Part shown: piece by piece, positions 1 to 4,660 of the stretch
Numbering within the stretch: position 1 is the first letter of the stretch
Layout: each line of letters starts with the position of its first letter
NCBI GenBank assembly: GCA_016203425.1
Contig: JACQMU010000152.1
Location: 1 to 5,924, forward strand
Direction: 5' to 3'
From: Candidatus Woesearchaeota archaeon
Lineage (GTDB): Archaea; Nanobdellota; Nanobdellia; Woesearchaeales; ARS49
DNA: 5,924 nucleotides
Position numbers and translations under genes: made by a program
The notes under the pieces: generated by a model
Databases searched by the model: none
Told to the model about the DNA's origin: nothing
Seen by the model: only the letters and a program-made list of their open reading frames with translations

Positions 1-60
1 TTAACAATAAGAATTACTGGTTGATTAAGGTTTCGTTACAAATATATATAAAAAATATTG
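1..60 (-). terminator. Putative U-rich terminator after the GGC-tail gene pair
   Basis: Just beyond the TAA stop of the 67-residue protein, the - strand reads into an AT-only stretch with a run of six T (plus-strand A at 50-55) followed by alternating TA and TTT. Archaeal RNA polymerase commonly terminates at such U-rich tracts without a hairpin. I see no strong stem-loop and no gene in bases 1-36. The call rests on composition and position only. Confidence 0.45.
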
Positions 61-264
61 TTAACAGCCGCCTACCATTTGTGGTAAGTTTTGCAGGCTT
101 GCAGGCACGCTTGGTGCTCCGCTGCTGCTGGGTGCTGCTGTTGTTTGTACTGTTGCTGTTCCGCTTCCCAACTGGCTTTTTATTTGGCTAAATTGGAATG
201 CTTGGACTGCAGCTATTAATACCAATACTCCGAGCACGATTGCTACGATTGTTGTTTGGTTCAT
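61..264 (-). CDS. Small single-helix membrane protein with LPQMVGGC C-terminal tail
   Basis: This 67-residue protein is not a member of a family I can name. Residues 6-22 form one hydrophobic helix, either an uncleaved anchor or a signal peptide. A short Gln-rich juxtamembrane stretch (23-32), a flexible Ser/Thr/Ala/Pro-rich linker (33-58) and the final eight residues LPQMVGGC follow. The start is the ATG at 264 because GCGGAGG (271-277) lies six bases upstream of it. The longer frame to 333 would overlap the previous gene, which has its own good stop at 284. It follows the 300-residue gene by 19 bases and is probably co-transcribed with it. The shared tail makes the two proteins likely functional partners, this one resembling a minimal anchor-linker-tag version. 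The only Cys is the C-terminal residue. The function is unknown; a presented or modified C-terminal Cys is an inference. Confidence 0.82.
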   Translation of the reverse strand: MNQTTIVAIVLGVLVLIAAVQAFQFSQIKSQLGSGTATVQTTAAPSSSGAPSVPASLQNLPQMVGGC

Positions 265-283
265 TTTTTTCCTCCGCTTGTTA

Positions 284-1186
284 TTAACACCCGCCAACCA
301 TTTGTGGGAGTGCGTCAATGCTGACTGGCGCATTGTCTATTTTTCCGCCTGTGGCAGATTGTTCCTGAATTATGCGCTGGACTGTTGGTCCTGGGTACCA
401 TAATGCTTTCCACTTGCTTAGTTCACCTGCCACTTGTTCATCGCTTATTTTGTCTCCGTATTTGCTTATCAGGAATTTTGCAAGGCCTCTCCATGCTGCT
501 GCGTGTGCGCATCCGCAGTTTGTGATTCTTGTTGGCCTTTGCGGGCTGCCGCAGCAATAATCGCACGTGAATGCGCTTACTATTTTTAGCCAGCGCTGTT
601 CTTGTTGCTGATTTAATGTTAGTGTTTGTTCCAGTTGCCCAAGTCTTCGTTGTGCATTTATTGGGTCGTCAAAGCTTACTCCTATTTCTTGCCCGTATTC
701 AGGTGTTCCTGTTGGTACAATTTTGTTGAGTGTGTCCTGCACAACATCTCCTGTTTTTTGTTTTTTTGGCTGCGCGCTTACTGTTGGCAGTTCTTTTATT
801 TTTGTGCCGTAACCCTGCAGCACTGGTGCTTCGCCTGCTGCAAGAAGCACTGGTGCATACGTTACTTTTTCTCCGTCTGACAATGACAGTGTTCCTCCGC
901 TGACTGCTGGCAGTGCAACATACGGCACGCCTTTCACGCCGGCTAATGCTGATAGCTCAAATAATTGTAATTGGTTGTAAAAAAGCAGTGCCACAAGGAC
1001 TGCGAGTACAAGTACAATGCTTCCTGAGAATAGTGTCTGCTGTTCAGGCAGTGTTTGCTGTTCGAGTGCAGGCATTATTTTTTCTTGTTTTGTTTTTGTT
1101 GCCACTTTGCGAGGTTCTGCTAAACTATGTTTAGTTTGGATTTTGGTGATTTTTTTTGTTTTTTTTACAGGCTGTTCTTCTTCCAT
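284..1186 (-). CDS. Type II membrane protein with exported Cys/His cluster (PCYCGC-like) and LPQMVGGC tail
   Basis: This 300-residue protein has a Lys-rich N-terminus (1-37), which suggests a cytoplasmic tail, then one hydrophobic helix at about 53-70, so the rest should lie outside the cell. Residues 80-185 are a low-complexity, probably extended stalk. The conserved-looking domain is about 185-280. It holds C208-x2-C211-C212 and C224-G-C226-A-H228, followed by an amphipathic helical stretch with SDEQ and a Trp-rich WKALWYPGP end. This recalls the PCYCGC-motif proteins of bacteria, which are themselves uncharacterised; the match is by eye and moderate. A metal-binding or redox role is inferred. 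The last eight residues are LPQMVGGC, identical to the downstream small protein. An internal EQQTL duplication lies at 42-52. The start at 1186 has AGAGGTG (1192-1198) five bases upstream. Promoter and operator lie directly upstream, so this gene begins a second transcription unit. Confidence 0.88.
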   Translation of the reverse strand: MEEEQPVKKTKKITKIQTKHSLAEPRKVATKTKQEKIMPALEQQTLPEQQTLFSGSIVLVLAVLVALLFYNQLQLFELSALAGVKGVPYVALPAVSGGTLSLSDGEKVTYAPVLLAAGEAPVLQGYGTKIKELPTVSAQPKKQKTGDVVQDTLNKIVPTGTPEYGQEIGVSFDDPINAQRRLGQLEQTLTLNQQQEQRWLKIVSAFTCDYCCGSPQRPTRITNCGCAHAAAWRGLAKFLISKYGDKISDEQVAGELSKWKALWYPGPTVQRIIQEQSATGGKIDNAPVSIDALPQMVGGC

Positions 1187-1204
1187 TGATGCACCTCTGA
1201 TGTG

Positions 1205-1219
1205 TTACATCTTGTGTAA
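1205..1219. promoter_or_regulatory. Operator dyad TTACA-N5-TGTAA, site 1
   Basis: TTACATCTTGTGTAA is a perfect five-base inverted repeat with a five-base centre. It lies 13 bases downstream of the TATA box of the 300-residue gene and covers the expected transcription start, so a bound protein should block initiation. The 11 bases TGTGTTACATC starting at 1201 recur exactly at 4250, with GTAAA again at the same distance. The TACA/TGTA core resembles sites of the BlaI/MecI/CopY family, whose likely member is encoded at 4301. That link is inferred. Confidence 0.72.
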
Positions 1220-1231
1220 AACATCGCGTTG

Positions 1232-1239
1232 TTTATAAA
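1232..1239 (-). promoter_or_regulatory. Archaeal TATA box for the 300-residue/67-residue gene pair
   Basis: On the - strand this reads TTTATAAA, preceded by CATAAGTT in the BRE position. Initiation about 25 bases downstream would fall near 1210-1214 and give a leader of roughly 25 bases, enough to carry the AGAGGTG site. The string CATAAGTTTTA is shared with the promoter of the five-gene operon at 4231-4238. Confidence 0.68.
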
Positions 1240-1240
1240 A

Positions 1241-1265
1241 CTTATGAATTTTCTGAATTCATAAG
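1241..1265. repeat. Perfect inverted repeat upstream of the second - strand promoter
   Basis: CTTATGAATT (1241-1250) and AATTCATAAG (1256-1265) are perfect reverse complements around the five bases TTCTG. The arms extend by one more A/T pair on each side. One arm supplies the BRE-like element of the TATA box. The repeat could be a protein-binding dyad or part of the terminator region of the preceding gene. It does not match the TTACA-type operator. Confidence 0.6.
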
Positions 1266-1268
1266 TGC

Positions 1269-1311
1269 TCACGAACTATTAGTATAATATATATCACTTA
1301 ATGGTTCGTGA
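1269..1311 (-). terminator. Hairpin after the five-gene operon
   Basis: TCACGAAC (1269-1276) pairs with GTTCGTGA (1304-1311). After one mismatch or wobble, ATTA (1278-1281) pairs with TAAT (1299-1302), leaving an AT-rich loop of about 17 bases. It starts four bases past the stop codon of the His-rich protein. Its place at the operon end suggests transcription termination or 3'-end protection. It has no long T run directly after it, so a classical intrinsic terminator is not proven. Confidence 0.5.
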
Positions 1312-1315
1312 CAAA

Positions 1316-1798
1316 TTATGAATCAAAAACAATGCTAATGATTTGTTTTTCCGGTTCTATGGTGTTAAACGGCACATAGTCTCGGAATTTGTTTGTTTCT
1401 TTGCCGTTGACGTACATTTTCCACGTTCCTTGCTTGCCGTTGCACAGGTCTCCGTTGCTTGTATTAAAAACTTTTGTTGAATCAAACTGCACGTTCATTG
1501 CGTCAAAAAACCTGCCGAGCTTTATTTCGTCGATGTTTCTGACAACCCCTTCTAAGTGCATTACATTATCGTCATGGGTGTGCAACAAAGGAATGCCTAC
1601 AAATTTCTTGTTGTGCGCATTAGTTCCTTCGTTTGCGCGTGGAAGGTCAATTTGTTTTCCGCAAACGAAAATGTCAATGTACGCATGCGCGTGGACATCT
1701 TGATTAAATGGAATTTGCTGTGGGTGTCCCAACCACCAGATGATTACTCCGATGAATAATAGAATAATTATGCTGATAATGTGTTTTTTGATGTTCAT
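1316..1798 (-). CDS. Membrane-anchored, exported His-rich protein, putative metal-binding
   Basis: This 160-residue protein has a positively charged start and a single hydrophobic segment (7-23), so the remainder is probably extracytoplasmic. The folded part has an unusual density of His: H36-A-H38 in a strand-like stretch, C46 followed by G-K, H62, H73-T-H75-D-D, and H81-L-E-G, then a KLGRFFDAM segment (93-101), C119 and a C-terminal WKMYVNGK strand region (126-133). The order 'LP... LHTHD... HLEG... LG.FFD' is familiar from uncharacterised exported proteins of Actinobacteria, Chloroflexi and archaea; I know of no assigned function. Clustered His with acidic residues fits a metal site, but this is inferred. 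GAGGT (1808-1812) precedes the start by nine bases and overlaps the stop of ccdA, so it is the last gene of the operon. A stem-loop follows. Confidence 0.88.
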   Translation of the reverse strand: MNIKKHIISIIILLFIGVIIWWLGHPQQIPFNQDVHAHAYIDIFVCGKQIDLPRANEGTNAHNKKFVGIPLLHTHDDNVMHLEGVVRNIDEIKLGRFFDAMNVQFDSTKVFNTSNGDLCNGKQGTWKMYVNGKETNKFRDYVPFNTIEPEKQIISIVFDS

Positions 1799-1810
1799 AC
1801 GCTGTCGACC

Positions 1811-2770
1811 TCAAGGTTGTTTATTATTTTTGCTGTATTTTAGTGCTTTCAATATCGCAGTGAGTGTAATCAGTAACAGTATAATTCCAATAATGTTGGC
1901 GGTCATGCTTGTTAAAACTGTTGATTCAACAAGCCGTTCATTTGCTGCTGTGAAAAAGTTCATTGTCCACGGCAGATATTCTGGGATTTGTTCCATGAAA
2001 AAGCTTGTTCCTTTGCCGAAGAACATTATTAACCCTATAATAATCAACAAAACTCCCCCTATAATGCTGTAAAGATGGGTGTATATTGTTTTTCCAAAGA
2101 AACTAAACTGGACATGCCTGCTCGTGAACCATTGTGATAAATCATATTTGTCTGAAAAGTATGCCGCAATCATTAGCGGTAGCGCAACACCTAAAGAGTA
2201 CGCGGCAAACAAAAGTGCTCCTTTGGCTGCACTTCCAACACCAGCTGCTAATATAACTATGCCGCCTAATATCGGCCCAACGCACGGTGTCCATCCTGTT
2301 GCAAACAGTAGTCCGAGGAGGAATGATTCCCAGCTGTGGTTTGGCCTGTGTTTTACGCGGAAATCAAAAAGCGAAAACCCTTTATTGAAAACAAGCATTG
2401 CTCCAAAAATAATTAATGCTATGCCTGACAGCATTGCAAAGAATGCTTTGTAAGTGTTGAAGAAATTACCCATCATTCCTGCAATAAATCCAAATGTGAC
2501 AAATGCGGTTGTCATGCCCAGTGCAAATATTGCTGTCATGAATGTTGCGCGCCTGCGTTCTTTGAAAATGTATGAAAAAAATGTTGGCACTACGACAAAG
2601 CCGCAGGGTGATGTAAATGTCAGAATGCCCCCTATAAATGCAATGAGGAATGTTATTGAAAGCGCCAGTTCTTGCTGGTACTCAATAATTTTTTGCACTC
2701 CAATTGGCAGTTCGAGTGCAAATGCTGTTGGAATGGTCAACAACAATAAGAATAATAGCACAGGTCTCAT
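1811..2770 (-). CDS. ccdA: CcdA-type cytochrome c biogenesis / thiol-disulfide transmembrane protein
   Basis: This DsbD/CcdA-family membrane protein (319 residues) carries electrons from cytoplasmic thioredoxin across the membrane to exported thiol proteins. It has a signal-like hydrophobic N-terminus (1-19) and multiple helices. The two reactive cysteines stand in the expected motifs: C56 in TFTSPCGFVVVP and C163 in GWTPCVGPILGG. There are eight or so hydrophobic segments, including an extra C-terminal pair (about 232-252 and 288-309). It lacks the C-terminal thioredoxin domain of full DsbD, and no separate thioredoxin-like partner appears in the window. The start ATG overlaps the stop of the preceding lipoprotein (ATGA, 2767-2770), with GAGGAG 11 bases upstream. 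The neighbouring Cys-containing exported proteins are candidate acceptors, either to keep metal-ligand thiols reduced or to relay electrons. The family call is firm; the acceptor is inferred. Confidence 0.95.
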   Translation of the reverse strand: MRPVLLFLLLLTIPTAFALELPIGVQKIIEYQQELALSITFLIAFIGGILTFTSPCGFVVVPTFFSYIFKERRRATFMTAIFALGMTTAFVTFGFIAGMMGNFFNTYKAFFAMLSGIALIIFGAMLVFNKGFSLFDFRVKHRPNHSWESFLLGLLFATGWTPCVGPILGGIVILAAGVGSAAKGALLFAAYSLGVALPLMIAAYFSDKYDLSQWFTSRHVQFSFFGKTIYTHLYSIIGGVLLIIIGLIMFFGKGTSFFMEQIPEYLPWTMNFFTAANERLVESTVLTSMTANIIGIILLLITLTAILKALKYSKNNKQP

Positions 2771-3018
2771 CTTTTAATATGCTCCTCATATTCTTTCTGG
2801 TTGCACAAATGGTTTGCGGGTTCTGGCATGCAGCCATTGCACGCTTGCCCGACCACCATTCCGTTTTTTGTTTCCGGCATTTTCATCCACAAATGGTTGT
2901 TGGCTTGACATTGTTCTTTAAATTTTTGTTGTTCTGTGCTGAGCGTTTCCTGTGCGCATGCTGTTAATATGATTAGTGATGCAAGAAGAAGCACCATAAC
3001 TGGGTTTATCCGCATCAT
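2767..3018 (-). CDS. Small Cys-containing lipoprotein with CNGC motif
   Basis: This 83-residue protein has a short hydrophobic signal (7-20) ending in a lipobox LTAC, so C21 is the predicted lipidated N-terminus of a mature protein of about 63 residues. The mature part has C37, C60-N-G-C63 followed by M-P, and C72, with H42, W44, M45, M47 and H70 nearby. Four remaining Cys with Met and His suit either metal binding or a CxxC redox pair. I do not recognise a named family. The gene lies seven bases after the SHOCT-protein stop and overlaps the ccdA start by four bases, so it is translationally coupled to ccdA. That makes it a plausible CcdA partner. The start is one of two adjacent ATG codons (3018 or 3015), with only a weak AGACAGG upstream. 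Lipidation in this organism is inferred from the lipobox alone. Confidence 0.85.
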   Translation of the reverse strand: MMRINPVMVLLLASLIILTACAQETLSTEQQKFKEQCQANNHLWMKMPETKNGMVVGQACNGCMPEPANHLCNQKEYEEHIKR

Positions 3019-3025
3019 CCTGTCT

Positions 3026-3796
3026 TCAGTTGGAGATTTCTTTTTTCATGGACTCATATTCTTTTTTTGTCAGCTCGCCTTTAACATATCTTTTCTTAAG
3101 AATTGCCAACGGCTCTTCACTGCCATCTTTTCCAGCAAGGGATTTGACAAAAGCAACAATAAGCCAAATGACTGCGCCCCAGAACAACAACATCATCAGC
3201 ATTCCAAAACCAAGCCCGACACCCATCATGCCAAAGCCACCCATTCCAGAAGTGCCAAACAGAACAAATAATATAACAGAGCCAACCAACATCCAAAGCC
3301 ACTTGTTGTCTCTGCCATGCTCGTGGAATGCTTTAAAGCCAAAATAAATTATTAATCCAAAAAGCACTAAAGATAATATTGAATAAAAAGGGCTCAAAAA
3401 ATATCCGTTATTGCCATAAATATTTGTCCACAACGGAGTCATCATTCCTCCACCCATCATGTTGCCGCCCATCATGTTCATCATTCCTCCATTGCCCATC
3501 ATTCCGCCTGATTCACCACAGTGAAGGGTTCTTGCCATACTGATGTGCATTTGTCTTAAATTTTCAGAGCCTTCTCCGCCCATCATTTTGTCCATCATTT
3601 CATGTGATTCGCCAGGATGCATTTGTTCCATATAATAGTCTCCTATTAATTCAAGTTGCTCATTGCTTAATTTGTCGCAAGCAACTTTTGATGCTATAAT
3701 GTTTTTGGCTTCTGTAAAATCCTCTTCCTGCGCATAAACAAGATTAATGCTGATTAACAGGATTATTAATGCTGCAAAAAATTGCTTTAAATTCAT
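3026..3796 (-). CDS. Met-rich exported/membrane protein with C-terminal SHOCT domain
   Basis: This 256-residue protein has a signal peptide (1-22, ending VYA before QEED) and an exported region (23-130). Residues 56-119 hold 18 Met, arranged as MEQMH, HEMMDKMMGG and repeated GGMM/NMM units, with C40, H60, H65, H84, H92 and C93. About three membrane segments follow (136-156, 166-182, 188-218), and a short SHOCT helix pair ends the protein (226-254, with L229, L233, RY, G240, L242, EY). SHOCT domains are small oligomerisation or targeting modules at protein ends. Paired Met in an exported segment is typical of Cu(I)/Ag(I)-handling proteins, so metal capture is inferred, not shown. The start at 3796 is chosen because AGGGGTG (3803-3809) lies six bases upstream, a good signal peptide begins there, and the ATGA overlap with the preceding gene is typical. 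A longer in-frame start at 3874 is unlikely. Confidence 0.88.
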   Translation of the reverse strand: MNLKQFFAALIILLISINLVYAQEEDFTEAKNIIASKVACDKLSNEQLELIGDYYMEQMHPGESHEMMDKMMGGEGSENLRQMHISMARTLHCGESGGMMGNGGMMNMMGGNMMGGGMMTPLWTNIYGNNGYFLSPFYSILSLVLFGLIIYFGFKAFHEHGRDNKWLWMLVGSVILFVLFGTSGMGGFGMMGVGLGFGMLMMLLFWGAVIWLIVAFVKSLAGKDGSEEPLAILKKRYVKGELTKKEYESMKKEISN

Positions 3797-4203
3797 GCAC
3801 AACACCCCTTTGTTCTTCTTCCTTGAATTGTCCAGATGATGCTTGTGATAACAAGTGCTGCGCCAAGTATCCACAACAGTGTTTGAAACCTGCTCACTGC
3901 ATTGAATGGCATGCCTGCCACTAATAATCCTGCATTTGCCAGCATCATGTTTTGCGAGAATCGCATGACTGCGAGCTGTGAAAGCAAAAACATGGCTGCG
4001 AGCATAGTTGCGCCAATAATCCAGAATGGCAGTGCAACTTTTGTTAAGAACAGGAGCGGCATGCCAACAACAGTAATGCCGATTAAGGCCAGCAACGCAA
4101 TAAATGCTGTGCAGATACTGTGGCAGAGCTGATAGCTGCCGAGTATACTTGTTGCTCCTGATAATGTTCCAGTCATTCCAATAATTTTTTCTTTGACGTT
4201 CAT
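3793..4203 (-). CDS. Four-helix membrane protein with CHSIC and C-terminal CC
   Basis: This 136-residue integral membrane protein has hydrophobic segments at about 31-54, 58-79, 86-100 and 107-125. C27-H-S-I-C31 sits at the entrance of the first helix, and the protein ends GCCA (C134, C135) after a basic RRTK stretch. Paired Cys at a helix mouth and at the cytoplasmic end recall small metal transporters such as the MerT type, but I see no convincing family match, so the transporter role is an inference. It is the first gene of the five-gene operon. No Shine-Dalgarno sequence precedes the ATG, and a TATA box 28-35 bases upstream with an operator between them suggests a leaderless or nearly leaderless transcript. 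Its stop overlaps the next start (ATGA), so expression is coupled to the Met-rich protein. Confidence 0.86.
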   Translation of the reverse strand: MNVKEKIIGMTGTLSGATSILGSYQLCHSICTAFIALLALIGITVVGMPLLFLTKVALPFWIIGATMLAAMFLLSQLAVMRFSQNMMLANAGLLVAGMPFNAVSRFQTLLWILGAALVITSIIWTIQGRRTKGCCA

Positions 4204-4206
4204 GTT

Positions 4207-4221
4207 TTACACTGCTTGTAA
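4207..4221. promoter_or_regulatory. Operator dyad TTACA-N5-TGTAA, site 2
   Basis: TTACACTGCTTGTAA is a perfect five-base inverted repeat with a five-base spacer. It lies between the TATA box at 4231-4238 and the start codon at 4203, over or next to the transcription start of the five-gene operon. Its geometry relative to the TATA box (nine bases apart) resembles site 1 (12 bases apart). It is a likely target of the divergently encoded BlaI-like protein. Confidence 0.72.
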
Positions 4222-4230
4222 TGCTTCTTG

Positions 4231-4238
4231 TATTTAAA
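4231..4238 (-). promoter_or_regulatory. Archaeal TATA box of the five-gene operon
   Basis: On the - strand this reads TTTAAATA, preceded by CATAAGTT. Its centre lies about 31 bases before the ATG at 4203, so the transcript should start within a few bases of the start codon. CATAAGTTTTA is identical in the promoter at 1232-1239, which supports co-regulation. Confidence 0.7.
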
Positions 4239-4253
4239 ACTTATGTATTTGTG

Positions 4254-4268
4254 TTACATCATTCGTAA
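4254..4268. promoter_or_regulatory. Operator dyad TTACA-N5-TGTAA, site 3 (one mismatch)
   Basis: TTACATCATTCGTAA keeps TTAC-N7-GTAA, with one arm base changed. It ends two bases before the TATA box of the repressor gene and so covers the BRE position. Binding there would exclude TFB/TBP and give autoregulation. The 11 bases TGTGTTACATC (4250-4260) match those at 1201-1211 exactly. Confidence 0.68.
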
Positions 4269-4270
4269 AG

Positions 4271-4278
4271 TATTTAAA
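4271..4278 (+). promoter_or_regulatory. Archaeal TATA box of the repressor-peptidase operon
   Basis: TATTTAAA is centred about 26 bases before the ATG at 4301, and there is no Shine-Dalgarno sequence in the 20 bases before that ATG. Transcription should therefore begin at or next to the start codon, giving a leaderless mRNA. Confidence 0.75.
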
Positions 4279-4300
4279 CATTGCTGTATTAACCTGCTTT

Positions 4301-4660
4301 ATGAAGCAGAATATTGGAGATTTTGACTCGTTATTGAGCCCTTTGGAATCAAATGTGCTTAAAGTTTTGTGGCCTAACAAGCATTTGCGTGTTAAGGAAA
4401 TTCATACTCATTTGAAGAAAAAGCATGTTGCATTGAGTTCTGTTGCAGTGATTTGTGACAGGCTTCATGACAAAGGTTTGTTGAAGCGTGATGTTGAAAC
4501 TAGTGAAAAAGACTGTGTTCGTTATGTTTATTTTCCATCTCAAAACAAGGCAAACTTTGAAAAGTCTGTTATTGAGCGGGCTGTTAATAATTTGATTGAT
4601 GCTTTTGGCCCAACTGCTGTTTCGTATTTTAATGAGCGTTTTAAGAGGAAATCAGCATGA
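4301..4660 (+). CDS. BlaI/MecI/CopY-family winged-helix repressor
   Basis: This 119-residue DNA-binding protein of the penicillinase-repressor family binds dyads with TACA/TGTA cores as a dimer. The family pattern is clear: LSPLESNVLKVLW (12-24) as the first helix, RVKEIHTHL (30-38), the recognition-helix region LSSVAVICDRLHDKGLLKR (45-63), then a wing with the Y75-x-Y77 strand. A helical dimerisation tail (84-119) follows. The length is normal for the family. C52 and C72 could sense redox state or metal, but this is speculation. The start at 4301 fits the leaderless promoter. The gene overlaps the peptidase start by four bases (ATGA at 4657-4660), the same repressor-peptidase pairing as blaI-blaR1 and mecI-mecR1. 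Because operators occur on its own promoter, on the divergent operon and at 1205, it is the likely regulator of everything between 61 and 5328. Confidence 0.92.
   Translation: MKQNIGDFDSLLSPLESNVLKVLWPNKHLRVKEIHTHLKKKHVALSSVAVICDRLHDKGLLKRDVETSEKDCVRYVYFPSQNKANFEKSVIERAVNNLIDAFGPTAVSYFNERFKRKSA

Noticed and set aside
36..40. Half-site TTACA near the left edge as a fourth operator
   Set aside because: There is no GTAA or TGTAA partner at the right spacing, and it lies downstream of a stop codon rather than at a promoter.
61..310. LPQMVGGC read as a sortase LPxTG-type signal
   Set aside because: The position after LPxT is not G in the required order, and no hydrophobic helix or basic tail follows; the proteins stop at the Cys.
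264..333. Longer N-terminus for the 67-residue protein, starting at 333
   Set aside because: It would overlap the end of the 300-residue gene by 50 bases and place a charged stretch before the helix. The ATG at 264 has an excellent GCGGAGG site six bases upstream.
372..1238. Open frames on the + strand opposite the 300-residue gene
   Set aside because: Their Cys/Phe-rich translations are complements of the real gene's codons, with no coherent domain and no start signals.
1740..2777. Open frames on the + strand opposite ccdA
   Set aside because: They are antisense shadows of a clearly recognisable CcdA gene. Their translations show no family features and they lack promoters or ribosome sites.
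3797..3874. Longer N-terminus for the SHOCT protein, starting at 3874
   Set aside because: The extra 26 residues are His/Lys-rich and lie within the preceding gene. The start at 3796 has a good ribosome site, a clean signal peptide and the ATGA overlap seen elsewhere in this operon.
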